A model generated the notes under the pieces. That model was not told the DNA's origin, ran no database searches, and saw only the letters and a program-made list of their open reading frames with translations. From the NCBI GenBank assembly GCA_948442695.1, contig CAOJSF010000006.1:1-64000 (forward strand): a DNA stretch of 64,000 nucleotides, given 5' to 3'. Shown here piece by piece: positions 16,134-24,505 of the stretch. Position numbers and translations under genes: made by a program. The stretch is from an uncultured Clostridia bacterium (GTDB lineage Bacteria; Bacillota; Clostridia; Christensenellales; UBA1242). How positions within the stretch are numbered: position 1 is the first letter of the stretch; every line of letters starts with the position of its first letter.

Positions 16134-16934
16134 ATGGAATTGAAAGAATTTTGGACCGAGAAAATGGATGAAGTTTTAAAAGACAACAAAGAGTATCAAG
16201 ATTTTAAAACTAGAAAGGAAATTCTTGATGAGTATGAGAATCTTTACAACAAAGCATATATGATTACTGTATTTGAAGATTTTATAAAAGATTTTGTTAA
16301 AGTATATAGATCTCCAGAATTGTTAAAAAATGCTATTGCAGAAGATAAAGAAAAAATAAGTGAATTAGAACAAAATCTCGAATTTTTAGAAAAGGAAAAT
16401 TTAAAATTAAAAGAGAAAAAACCTCTGTTTAATTTTCAAAAGAAGGCAATTGAAAGTAAAATATTTAATACTGAACATGATATTTCATCTTTGACTATGG
16501 AAATAAAAAGGCTTAATAAGCAGATTGAAGGCTATTATGAAACTCTTGAATTACAAAAGGAATGTGATGAATTTGCTGAAAAGAACAATATCGGGTCTGA
16601 TAGTTTAAAAGAACAAGCAACAATAAAACAGCAGATGCAACAAATTGAAATGGATAATGTAAACAATGTTATTATCAAGTTCAGTGGTGAAAAGGTTATT
16701 GAAGATTTGATAGCAAAAGCAATTATGCAGGGCGGAAATTATAATCAAGATAATGAAATTATGGAAATTATAAATAATGAAAATGAAAAAGTTCTTACAC
16801 ATGCAATAGATCTTATTTATTCTGAAGCGGGAAAAATCGTTGAAGAAAGTTCTAAAGATGAAATTGAGAAAGTCAAAGCAGGTTTAGAAAAAAATGCGAA
16901 CAAAGAAGCGACAGAGAATCTAGAAAGAGAGTAA
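16134..16934 (+). CDS. Coiled-coil protein, paralogue of 18640-19515
   Basis: Unrecognised 266-aa protein with a three-part layout. An N-terminal helical module (residues 1-50) carries the pattern EKMDEVLKDNKEYQDFK and an AYM/AYL motif; a long coiled coil covers about residues 70-160; a C-terminal helical module contains NVIIKFSGEKVIEDLIAKAI and IYSEAGKIVEE. All three are recognisably shared with the protein at 18640-19515, including the spacing DN-x-x-YQ-x-FK and IY-x-EA. No signal peptide or TM segment. The ATG at 16134 has GGAGGG at 16120-16125 upstream. It has its own promoter and a terminator at 16958-16990, so it is a single-gene unit. Confidence 0.75.
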   Translation: MELKEFWTEKMDEVLKDNKEYQDFKTRKEILDEYENLYNKAYMITVFEDFIKDFVKVYRSPELLKNAIAEDKEKISELEQNLEFLEKENLKLKEKKPLFNFQKKAIESKIFNTEHDISSLTMEIKRLNKQIEGYYETLELQKECDEFAEKNNIGSDSLKEQATIKQQMQQIEMDNVNNVIIKFSGEKVIEDLIAKAIMQGGNYNQDNEIMEIINNENEKVLTHAIDLIYSEAGKIVEESSKDEIEKVKAGLEKNANKEATENLERE

Positions 16935-16957
16935 TTTGAAAATTATTAAATTTAAAA

Positions 16958-16990
16958 TAAAAGTCCACTTTTCAAGGTGGGCTTTTTTAG
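16958..16990 (+). terminator. Intrinsic terminator
   Basis: AAAAGTCCAC, loop TTTTCAAG, GTGGGCTTTT with T's following; one G-U pair in the stem. Confidence 0.8.
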
Positions 16991-17011
16991 TCAATAAATT
17001 TTTTAATTCTA

Positions 17012-17040
17012 TTGACTTTATGTATCATTTATGATATAAT
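17012..17040 (+). promoter_or_regulatory. Promoter of the 17067 gene
   Basis: TTGACT at 17012-17017, 17-base spacer, TATAAT at 17035-17040. Confidence 0.85.
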
Positions 17041-17066
17041 AAAAATATAAACCATGGAGGGGAGAT

Positions 17067-18425
17067 ATGTTTTGTAAAAAGTTGAATATGAAAGACCTGT
17101 CTATAAAGGAAATTAATGATTATTTTAAAGATGTCATAAATGAAATAGGAGAAGGGAATGCAGGACAATATATAGATAATGATCTTGATAGATGCATAAA
17201 ATCTGATGATGGGAAAAGTGTATTTAAAATTAAAGATTTAAAAAATTTAAAAAATTTATTAAAAGTGATAATTTATAATGCAGGATTTTATTCTAATGGT
17301 AAATTATTAAATGATTTGGTAAAAAATTTTGACGGTTCTTCAAAAGAAGATGTAGATAGTTTGTTTGAAATTTATGATAATTATCTAAAATTAAATGATG
17401 AAAAAAATGTGAACCTTAGCGAATATATAAGCAGTTACAATGAAAATGAAATAAAATTTTTAGATACTTTAGATGAATATCATGAAAAATTTAATATTGA
17501 AGATGAAAGTTTAAATAAAGAGTATAAAGATAAATATTATAATATTCAAAAGAAAGTCTTTGACAGTTTTTTGACTAATCATGTGAAAGATGTTGATAAG
17601 TATGCTATTAATGGATATTATAGGTATTCTGACTTAATAGAAAATAAATTCAATAAAGTTGGTAAGAGCATATTGAAAGATTATATTGCAGAGGCAGATA
17701 AAAGAGGAGATGTAGAGCAGTTTACAAACCTTAATGAATTTGCTATTCAACAGTTGGCAGCACGTCTTGATGATTCAAAATTCATAAACCATATCAAATC
17801 TAAAGAATTGAGGAAAATGCTTCAAAAAGGCAATGCAACAAACAAAAAGATTATTTTTGGTGAGAAAGTGAATAATGCATGCGAATGGGTAAAAGATTCT
17901 ATAGGTGTAATACTAATTTGTTCTATTGCTGCTGTGGGAATTTTAGGAATAGGTCATCATTTGACTGCTTTGGCTACTAGAAGTATCGCTAATACTAAAA
18001 ATCAAGTTCAAATTGAGACTAATGTAGAAACAGGTGCAGGATTTGCAAAGTTTACTGGCAATGCAATTTTGGCAACTCAGCAGGATGGCAAATATTATGT
18101 AGAAGTGTTTGGTATAGGTGTGAAAGATGCTGGAAGTAAACCGGAATTTTGCAGTGTGACTTATGAGATAGAAAAAGATTTATATGATAAGATTTACAAA
18201 TATTATGATATAGAATATGAATATGGCAAAGATGGCCAACTTGTAGGCGCCAAAAATGAAAAAAGAAATACTATTGAAGCATTTGGTGGTGCTAAATCAT
18301 TGAGAGCGGAATGGGATGTCAAAGAAATTCTTGCTGATGAGATTACAAAGAAGGCTCCAGTGAGCGTTACATGGCAAAAATCAGATTCTGCATCTGCCAC
18401 TATTGAATATGAACCTGAAATGTAG
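17067..18425 (+). CDS. Hypothetical one-TM protein between coiled-coil paralogues
   Basis: Unrecognised protein of 452 aa. Residues 1-270 are helical, acidic and Asn/Lys-rich. A single strong TM segment (IGVILICSIAAVGILGIG) lies at about residues 281-298. The C-terminal 150 residues look beta-rich (FAKFTGNAILATQQDGKYYVEVFG, EYEYGKDGQLVGAKNEK) and end in EYEPEM. There is no cleavable signal, so it is probably a type II-like anchored protein with a large N-terminal cytoplasmic part and an external C-terminal domain, or the reverse. Ribosome binding site is GGAGGGGAG. Its own promoter and position between two paralogues suggest a functional cluster. Confidence 0.72.
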   Translation: MFCKKLNMKDLSIKEINDYFKDVINEIGEGNAGQYIDNDLDRCIKSDDGKSVFKIKDLKNLKNLLKVIIYNAGFYSNGKLLNDLVKNFDGSSKEDVDSLFEIYDNYLKLNDEKNVNLSEYISSYNENEIKFLDTLDEYHEKFNIEDESLNKEYKDKYYNIQKKVFDSFLTNHVKDVDKYAINGYYRYSDLIENKFNKVGKSILKDYIAEADKRGDVEQFTNLNEFAIQQLAARLDDSKFINHIKSKELRKMLQKGNATNKKIIFGEKVNNACEWVKDSIGVILICSIAAVGILGIGHHLTALATRSIANTKNQVQIETNVETGAGFAKFTGNAILATQQDGKYYVEVFGIGVKDAGSKPEFCSVTYEIEKDLYDKIYKYYDIEYEYGKDGQLVGAKNEKRNTIEAFGGAKSLRAEWDVKEILADEITKKAPVSVTWQKSDSASATIEYEPEM

Positions 18426-18639
18426 GTTTTAAAAAAGTTTAAAAAAGGATCTTCAAATTTAAGAAGATTCTTTTTATATGAGTTTTTTTTGTCAATACTT
18501 TCCTTTAAATTAGACTGATTATATAATTTTTTTGTTAGCGTTTGGTTTATTCTCCATGATAGTAATTTTTGTTTTTTCATAAAAATAATTTAAATTAGAC
18601 TTGTTTTTTTTATGTTATAAAATAATAAATGGAGGAATT

Positions 18640-19515
18640 ATGAGTTTTGAAAGATTTTTGAATGAAAAAATAGAGGAATCTTTAAAAGATAACAATAGTT
18701 ATCAAGAATTTAAAAAAGAATTTAATATTATAAAGGATAAATTAGACGAATATAATAAAATGTATGATAATGCCTATCTGATAGAGTCTAATTTTGATGA
18801 GTATGGCGAAATTGCATATTATTATCGAGATAATGCCAAACTTGAAGAGATGAGAGAAGAATTAAATACTTGTTCTAGCATTTTGGAAGAAAACAATAAA
18901 AAAATTGAAGATTTAAAGGAAAATATAGCCAACCTTAAGCAAACCGAGGAGGCTTGTAATAAAAAGATTCAACAGTTGCAAGAGGAAATACAAAATGCTG
19001 GGTTTTTTGTTAAATTTAAAACTAAGAAAATGAAAAATGAAATAAATTTAATAGAGTCAGACAAGGCAAAAGCAAAAGAAGAAATAGTAAATAAAGAAAA
19101 ATTGATTAAAGATAAAAATGCTGAGAGTTGGGACTTAGAAAATACTATAGAATATAATAAAAAGATATTAAATGCAAAAGAACTATTTGATCAATATATG
19201 GCAAAAGAGAAGATTGATGCTCGGGCATTAGAACGAAAAAAAGACAATCTTAAAGAAAAGATAGAAAAAATGAAGGCGGAAAATGTGAAAAATATTATTT
19301 TAAATAATATTGATAAGAAAGAAGTTGTCGATGTTTTGACTCAAGCAATAAAATCTGAAGGTCAATATAACTATGAAATAAAAGAATTAATTTACTACTT
19401 TCCAAATAAAAGCATTTCTGTTGCATATAAATTTATTTATGATGAAGCAAGAAGTGTTTTAGAAAAAAATAATAAAGATTTAGTAGAGGAATTAAAAAAT
19501 AGTATAAATATTTAA
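18640..19515 (+). CDS. Coiled-coil protein, paralogue of 16134-16934
   Basis: Unrecognised 291-aa paralogue of the protein at 16134. The N-terminal module reads EKIEESLKDNNSYQEFK and NAYLIE; an extended coiled coil covers about residues 70-190 with repeated Glu/Lys/Asn heptads; the C-terminal module has NIILNNIDKKEVVDVLTQAI and FIYDEARSVLE. A short basic patch FFVKFKTKKMKNE breaks the coiled coil near residue 130, as LFNFQKKAIESK does in its partner. The ATG at 18640 follows GGAGG at 18631-18635; the longer frame to 18601 has no ribosome binding site. Terminated at 19525-19551. Confidence 0.75.
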   Translation: MSFERFLNEKIEESLKDNNSYQEFKKEFNIIKDKLDEYNKMYDNAYLIESNFDEYGEIAYYYRDNAKLEEMREELNTCSSILEENNKKIEDLKENIANLKQTEEACNKKIQQLQEEIQNAGFFVKFKTKKMKNEINLIESDKAKAKEEIVNKEKLIKDKNAESWDLENTIEYNKKILNAKELFDQYMAKEKIDARALERKKDNLKEKIEKMKAENVKNIILNNIDKKEVVDVLTQAIKSEGQYNYEIKELIYYFPNKSISVAYKFIYDEARSVLEKNNKDLVEELKNSINI

Positions 19516-19524
19516 TCAGTGAAG

Positions 19525-19551
19525 AAGACACCAAACAGGGTGTCTTTTTTT
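19525..19551 (+). terminator. Intrinsic terminator
   Basis: AAGACACC, loop AAACAG, GGTGTCTT then T-run, directly after the coiled-coil gene. Confidence 0.85.
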
Positions 19552-19660
19552 GATATGAAATCAAAATCAAGGTAAAAAGCATTTTAGAAAAAATTAAATA
19601 TTAGAAAAGATAAAAATCCTATAAAAAATCAAAAAAATTTAAAAAATATTTAAAAAACAC

Positions 19661-19689
19661 TTGAAAAGTGGAGGGGAAATGTGTATAAT
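19661..19689 (+). promoter_or_regulatory. Promoter of tRNA-Ser
   Basis: TTGAAA at 19661-19666, 17-base spacer, TATAAT at 19684-19689. Confidence 0.8.
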
Positions 19690-19727
19690 AAATAAAGATA
19701 AAAGTTTAAGAAGAATTTTATCAGAAT

Positions 19728-19816
19728 GGAGAGATGGCTGAGCGGTCGAAAGCGGCGGTCTTGAAAACCGTTGAGGTTAATAGCCTCCAGGGGTTCGAAT
19801 CCCTTTCTCTCCGCCA
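19728..19816 (+). tRNA. tRNA-Ser(UGA)
   Basis: Acceptor arm GGAGAGA pairs with TCTCTCC; the anticodon loop reads CTTGAAA, giving anticodon TGA (reads UCA/UCG-type Ser codons). The long variable arm and GGTTCGAATCC T-arm are typical of class II tRNA-Ser. CCA is encoded (19814-19816). Confidence 0.97.
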
Positions 19817-19821
19817 AACAA

Positions 19822-19854
19822 AACCTAAATCGAACATCTCGGTTTAGGTTTTTT
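19822..19854 (+). terminator. Terminator after tRNA-Ser
   Basis: AACCTAAATCGA, loop ACATC, TCGGTTTAGGTT, then T4. Confidence 0.85.
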
Positions 19855-19967
19855 GTTGTTGAACTATGAAATTAATTTTAAATCCACATACATATGCTGT
19901 TATATGTTGGCAAATTTAGTTTGTTTGTGGTATTAAATTTTTGTTGAATTAAGTGACAAATATTAAT

Positions 19968-19975
19968 GGGGGGGG
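19968..19975 (+). promoter_or_regulatory. G8 homopolymer in the translation-initiation region
   Basis: Eight G's form part of the Shine-Dalgarno region before the ATG at 19986. An ATG at 19966 immediately precedes the tract; with nine G's it would be in frame with the gene. Confidence 0.7.
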
Positions 19976-19985
19976 AGACATTTTT

Positions 19986-20393
19986 ATGTTTTGGAAAAAA
20001 TTAAAAGAAAATGCGTGGTATAATAAGGCCAAAAAGGCATATAGAAAAGAAAAATTGCCTGCTCAGTGTGCTTCGCTTTTTGATTACTATTCGATGATGG
20101 ACAAAAAACGCTTATCGGGAGGCAGAGGACATTTCGACCTTTTTTCAATGGCTAAATTTGACGGTCGGCTTGATGATAGAGTAAAAGACCTGCGTTCCGT
20201 TCTTCCCGAAGGCTTGCTTGAAAATTTTAATGCGGCATACGATAAATATATTTCGCTCGGGGATGAACCCGAATACGATGACATAATATGTGCTTTTAAC
20301 AAATTTGACGATTATGTATTTGACTGTTATGAACAACTAAGAATAATTCTTAAAGATTATATAACGGAAATGATTGAAAATCATTATTTATAG
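19986..20393 (+). CDS. Hypothetical protein of unusual composition
   Basis: Unrecognised 135-aa cytoplasmic protein. It begins MFWKKLKENAWYNKAKKAYR, with a basic amphipathic start, then continues mixed and acidic (DEPEYDDIICAFNKFDDYVFDCYEQL). Codons such as CGG, CGC, CCC, GCG and TCG, rare in neighbouring genes, are frequent, so the gene looks recently acquired. It could be a small immunity-type or effector protein, but no family is recognised. It lies just 3' of tRNA-Ser and is preceded by a G8 tract in its ribosome-binding region. The start is placed at 19986; a GTG at 19953 is in frame but has no ribosome binding site. Confidence 0.65.
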   Translation: MFWKKLKENAWYNKAKKAYRKEKLPAQCASLFDYYSMMDKKRLSGGRGHFDLFSMAKFDGRLDDRVKDLRSVLPEGLLENFNAAYDKYISLGDEPEYDDIICAFNKFDDYVFDCYEQLRIILKDYITEMIENHYL

Positions 20394-20576
20394 ATTTCAA
20401 TTTCGTGGAAAATAGTTTTGGCTTATTACCGCTCCGTTAAAAGACTAACTAGTTGTTTTTTTATTGCCATTTACAATTAGAAGTGGCTATCTTTTTATCG
20501 TGAAAGGATGTTGTTGGGGGTTGAAATGAAAGAAAAAAATGTTAGTTTTGTAATTATTCAGCGGTAAGATATTTAT

Positions 20577-20583
20577 GGGGGGG
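20577..20583 (+). promoter_or_regulatory. G7 homopolymer in the translation-initiation region
   Basis: Seven G's merge into the GGAGG ribosome binding site before the ATG at 20592. An ATG at 20575 directly precedes the tract and would come into frame with one extra G. Confidence 0.65.
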
Positions 20584-20591
20584 AGGAGATG

Positions 20592-21155
20592 ATGATTATT
20601 GAAAAAGCGCATTTGAACAAACATATTGAAGAAAATGTTAAGATTCAAAGATATGATATGGCTATTAATTTCTACTCTGTGCTTAATATAAACTCGTCAC
20701 CAAATTTAGTATGTTATGATTATAATCCAGTGTGGTAATCCTGGTATCCTTTTTATGATGATGTTAATAAAGAGCCTATCTTAAAAGATAGCAAAGCAAA
20801 AACATATTTGCAACTTATAAATGAGTGTGATGAGACTTTAAAAATTGATATTGAGGAGAAAACAAAACTAGCAAAAGATAGATTTAAAGATCTTATAGGC
20901 GATGTAAATTTTGAAATCTTGCAGTTGAAAAATCATATTGTTTATGAAATAAAATATTCAAAAAGTGCAAGTTTATATACAATATATAAATTGTACAATT
21001 TTGTTATTACTAAAATTGATAATAAAAATATTTTACTAAACCCTAAAAAATTAAATGTAAAAATTTACAATTTAAAAAATTCTGAATTTGATGGGTTAAT
21101 AAGCAATGCTGAGTATTTAATTAAAAATGAAGATTTAACAAGATACGAGTTATAA
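20592..21155 (+). pseudogene. Interrupted hypothetical gene (in-frame TAA)
   Basis: One reading frame runs from the ATG at 20592 to the stop at 21153-21155 but is broken by TAA at 20736-20738, codon 49. The upstream part reads MIIEKAHLNKHIEENVKIQR and ends VCYDYNPVW; the downstream part resumes SWYPFYDDVNKEP and continues for 138 codons, rich in Lys, Asn and Ile, with no recognisable domain. The frame stays open on both sides of the stop, with protein-like composition, which favours a nonsense mutation over two genes; the distal half also has no ATG or ribosome binding site of its own. A sequencing error cannot be excluded. Confidence 0.6.
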
Positions 21156-21192
21156 TTAGATAGATATAAGCATTTCTTACTCTCTGCAAAAA

Positions 21193-21226
21193 ATAAAAAT
21201 ACACCTTTAATTTGGTGTATTTTTTT
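21193..21226 (+). terminator. Terminator before 42-bp array
   Basis: AAATACACC, loop TTTAATTT, GGTGTATTTTTTT; the T-run passes directly into the first repeat unit. Confidence 0.8.
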
Positions 21227-21396
21227 AGGAATTAGAGAAACAGCAAAAACAAAAAGGATGTTTTCTTTAGAGATTGGAGGAATAACGGAAATGATAAAGT
21301 ATTTTCTTTAGACACGGGAGAAATGATAGGAACAGAGAGTGTCTCTTTAGGAATGGAGGAAAAACTCGGATAAATGAATATTTTCTTTAGTGCGGT
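21224..21396 (+). repeat. 42-bp tandem array, locus 2 (4 units plus partial)
   Basis: Units begin at 21224, 21266, 21307 and 21346 (42, 41, 39 and 40 bp), each starting TTTAG and ending TTTTC or TCTC; a fifth is truncated after 21386. Internal GGAGGAATAA-like and GAAA/CGGA-type segments match the other loci. No spacers of unrelated sequence, so it is not a CRISPR array. Confidence 0.82.
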
Positions 21397-21500
21397 AAGA
21401 TTTTTTTATGCCAGGTTTAAACTGCTCAGGTTTAAATAATAACAATAAATTTGTTTTGTTATAAATCAAAAATATTTCCAAAAAAGATTTTTTAATTATG

Positions 21501-22352
21501 TCAGATTGATTTATTTTGCAAATAATTTTTCAGTTTAATTATTGAATGGCCATATTTTAATGATTTGACAAAATATAATGGAACTTCCGACTTGCCAGGT
21601 AAAATAAGTTTATGAGTTTGAGGAGGAGTAAAAAATCTGTTTCTATCTATCCAGCCCATTACAATCGCCTTTTCATTTTCTTCATCAATAAATACTCTTA
21701 TAAAGATATCTGTTGAGTGTAAAAGTTCAATTTCGCGGACTTTTTCTTTAAGTTCAGTTAAGTTTAATCCTGTTTTAAGCCTGCGTTCAACAAACAAGCA
21801 ATATTCTTCATAAGACATATCCCCATAGCGAGTGTAATAAGGGTAACTTAAAAAATCCAGTCTCAAAAGATAGTCTATAAGTCTTTTGTTGGATTTTTCA
21901 TCATCATAAGAGGTGAAATATGCACGACTTTTATATTTAGCGGCAAGTCTTGTGGATTTGATTTCAACAGTATAGGCATTATATTTTCTTATTACTTCTC
22001 TTGTATCAATGCTTAAACGATTTCCTTCTGTATTTACTTTTTCATTAATAAAATCAAAAAGTTGCTGATTAAAGTTTTTGGTAAAGATGCCGTCAAAAGG
22101 TGCGTGTTTTTCAAAATCATCAGTTCTAAAACAATCATAAGAATAATAGCCGTCGATATTAAGTTTGTTAAATAAAGTGACAACCGTGTCTTCACCAAAC
22201 TTGCCAAACTTAGTATCTGCTGATTTTTCTGCATTACTTCTTCCATATTGCCAAGTGTTTACTGTATGCTCTACTATATTGTCAAGTTCATCTCTTGTGG
22301 TACTAACAACATCTTTAAAATCAATAATTATGCAGTTTCCTATGTTTATCAT
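21501..22352 (-). CDS. Accessory PD-(D/E)XK nuclease-like protein of the R-M operon
   Basis: 283-aa protein, third gene of the type III-like restriction operon, starting 20 bases after res with a GGGAG ribosome binding site. A nuclease-like core is visible: Glu54 (FGEDTV), Asp87 (HAPFDGIF) and Glu130-x-Lys132 (YTVEIKSTRLA), the spacing expected of a PD-(D/E)XK fold. The Res protein already carries its own such domain, so this would be a second nuclease, or a specificity or effector subunit. The C-terminal half is mixed alpha/beta without a recognised domain. Function is inferred from motifs and context only. Confidence 0.6.
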   Translation of the reverse strand: MINIGNCIIIDFKDVVSTTRDELDNIVEHTVNTWQYGRSNAEKSADTKFGKFGEDTVVTLFNKLNIDGYYSYDCFRTDDFEKHAPFDGIFTKNFNQQLFDFINEKVNTEGNRLSIDTREVIRKYNAYTVEIKSTRLAAKYKSRAYFTSYDDEKSNKRLIDYLLRLDFLSYPYYTRYGDMSYEEYCLFVERRLKTGLNLTELKEKVREIELLHSTDIFIRVFIDEENEKAIVMGWIDRNRFFTPPQTHKLILPGKSEVPLYFVKSLKYGHSIIKLKNYLQNKSI

Positions 22353-22372
22353 CTTTACTTTTATTCTCCCTA

Positions 22373-24505
22373 TTATTGTGTTGTTACAAAGTCGAAAAAT
22401 TGTTCTTTAGAAATCGTTTGTTCATTGCCATTTAAAAATTGTGTAATATGCCATATATCATCTTTTAACACGGGAAGATAAAAAATATGTCCTGTCAATA
22501 GCGATGATTGTTTATAACATTTCTTGAGTTCTTTAATTTTTAACTTATATTGTTCATTTTCAAATTTCCCTGCAAACGAATTGCTTTTATTCACACTTTT
22601 TACTTCAAAAATATGAATTCGATTAAAACTGTCTTTCATTACAAAATCAGGGTAAGAAGAATGAATACCATTTAGATAATATTCGAATTTTATTTGGGAA
22701 TTATAGATAAAATTTTTACCCCATAAAAACTTTTCTGTTGGGTTGTGTTTTTGTGGTTCAATTTCATTGAAAATGTTTATTCTGACTGCATGAGGATTAT
22801 TTTTGCCTGTTAAAACTTTTTTAACTGCCGTGTTTTTGCCATCAGTAGTATTTTTAAAACATAAACGATTTAGTATTTCTGCCCATTCTCTTTCAGCATC
22901 GCTATCAAAAGAGAATTTATCTTTGCCGTCATTTCGACGCCATACCCAGTCACTGATATTTGTATAATTGCCATTATCAACATAGAAAGAGGAGGTCGGA
23001 AGTGATAGCAATAAGGAATTGCCTGCTTCGTCTTTAACTACTTCCATGCTTTGCGTGTAATCGCAAATGTATTTAATGTTTTCTTTTGAGATGTTTTCAA
23101 TGTTTTCTGTAAATTGCCACCATTTATTTATTGTATCTGAATATGCATAGCACATTTCTTTAATGTTGTTTTCTGCTTTGTTTAGTTTTTTGTATAAAGA
23201 GAAAATATCGCAATAAGAAGGCAGGGATGATTGTTTATCAAGAAAATTTTGCAAATTAAAATCTTCTCGATTTGTCAATGCTTTTAATTTTGTAGTTTTT
23301 ACTTTAAGTTCATTTGTAATAGCATCAGGCTCGTCAAATAGTTTCACACTGTAGATTTTACTTTTGTCTTCTGGCACTATGCCCCAAATCCATGCGGTTG
23401 TTGCCAGTTTTTGAGCGGATGAAGAGAGAGTTTCAAAATCTAAAAGACGAGGATTTCGCCTGACTCTTCCCATAACTTGTTCATCAAGTTGCTTGCTTTG
23501 GCTGTCTCGAATCTGATATAACATACACGCTCTAGGAATATCCCAGCCTTCAGATATTACCATTTTAAATATTATTATATCAATTGTCGCAGTGTTTTGC
23601 TTTGCATAATCTTTCCATTTTGAGATAGGTAGTTTTTTTGCCTTAAAGATATCATTTGTGTTGCAAGATTTCTCGTCATCAACAATAAGCATCCATTTCA
23701 AATCTTGATGTTCCGCTTTATTAAGCTCTGGGAATATGACATTGTTCAGTTCATAATTCGCTTTATCTTTATTAGATATTTGAATAATCAAACAGGGGTT
23801 TACGCCTAATAAGTTTCTATAATCAACTTTAATTTCCTCAAATTTACGAATAGCGTCTGCAACAGTATCATTTTCATTGCCGAACTCAATATGTTTAATA
23901 AGATGTGATTTAACTGCTTCATCATAACTTATTTCGACATCTGGATTTTGACCACGGCGCAAATTAGGAGTGGCTGAGAAATTAAAAATTTTTTCAAAAT
24001 TTTTCTCTGATAAACTATCTAGATTATTCGTAGCAATATGGCACTCGTCTTTTATCAAGTATATTTTTTTATTAAGTCCTCCGAAAAATCTATTTAATGT
24101 CAAAGTTTGCAAAAAATTTTCCATTGCTCCTTGCATAAGTTTTCCGCTTTTTTTATACAAATCACGGGGCAACAGGTAAACATTATAGTCGGTTGGAATA
24201 AATAATCTTTCTTCAGTTGTTTTTTCACTTGTAATCAAATATGGTTTTAAATTTTGGAAAAAACCGCGTTGGGAATAATCACAAAACTTTTCATAATTCT
24301 GCATTGCCAAATCACCCTTTGAAAGGGTAGAAACTAAAAATATAATGTCAGATTGTTGACTTAAAACTTTATTCATGAAGTCTGCCATTATATATGTTTT
24401 GCCACTTCCTGTAGGCGCTTTGAAGGTTAGTTCATGTTTATATAAAGATTGTAAAAAGAGTTCCTCTACTGCACGCTTTTGGAGGTCTTTAACTTCTTGT
24501 AGCAT
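22373..24505 (-). CDS. res: Type III restriction enzyme Res subunit (SF2 helicase-nuclease)
   Basis: 710-aa DNA-dependent ATPase/endonuclease. Walker A APTGSGKT at residues 30-37, DECH box at 153-156, and a motif VI-like QVMGRVRRNP in the second RecA domain. The C-terminal PD-(D/E)XK nuclease is visible as PDF at 619-621 followed by Glu634-x-Lys636 in IFEVKS. It is shorter than classical EcoP1I-type Res proteins (over 900 aa). Its ATG overlaps the stop of mod at 24505, indicating tight translational coupling. It needs the Mod subunit for site recognition and cuts DNA between convergent unmethylated sites in known systems. Confidence 0.85.
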   Translation of the reverse strand: MLQEVKDLQKRAVEELFLQSLYKHELTFKAPTGSGKTYIMADFMNKVLSQQSDIIFLVSTLSKGDLAMQNYEKFCDYSQRGFFQNLKPYLITSEKTTEERLFIPTDYNVYLLPRDLYKKSGKLMQGAMENFLQTLTLNRFFGGLNKKIYLIKDECHIATNNLDSLSEKNFEKIFNFSATPNLRRGQNPDVEISYDEAVKSHLIKHIEFGNENDTVADAIRKFEEIKVDYRNLLGVNPCLIIQISNKDKANYELNNVIFPELNKAEHQDLKWMLIVDDEKSCNTNDIFKAKKLPISKWKDYAKQNTATIDIIIFKMVISEGWDIPRACMLYQIRDSQSKQLDEQVMGRVRRNPRLLDFETLSSSAQKLATTAWIWGIVPEDKSKIYSVKLFDEPDAITNELKVKTTKLKALTNREDFNLQNFLDKQSSLPSYCDIFSLYKKLNKAENNIKEMCYAYSDTINKWWQFTENIENISKENIKYICDYTQSMEVVKDEAGNSLLLSLPTSSFYVDNGNYTNISDWVWRRNDGKDKFSFDSDAEREWAEILNRLCFKNTTDGKNTAVKKVLTGKNNPHAVRINIFNEIEPQKHNPTEKFLWGKNFIYNSQIKFEYYLNGIHSSYPDFVMKDSFNRIHIFEVKSVNKSNSFAGKFENEQYKLKIKELKKCYKQSSLLTGHIFYLPVLKDDIWHITQFLNGNEQTISKEQFFDFVTTQ

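Noticed and set aside
20736..20738. Programmed read-through or recoding at TAA
   Set aside because: No recoding signal is visible and TAA is an ordinary stop throughout the window; a mutation is simpler.
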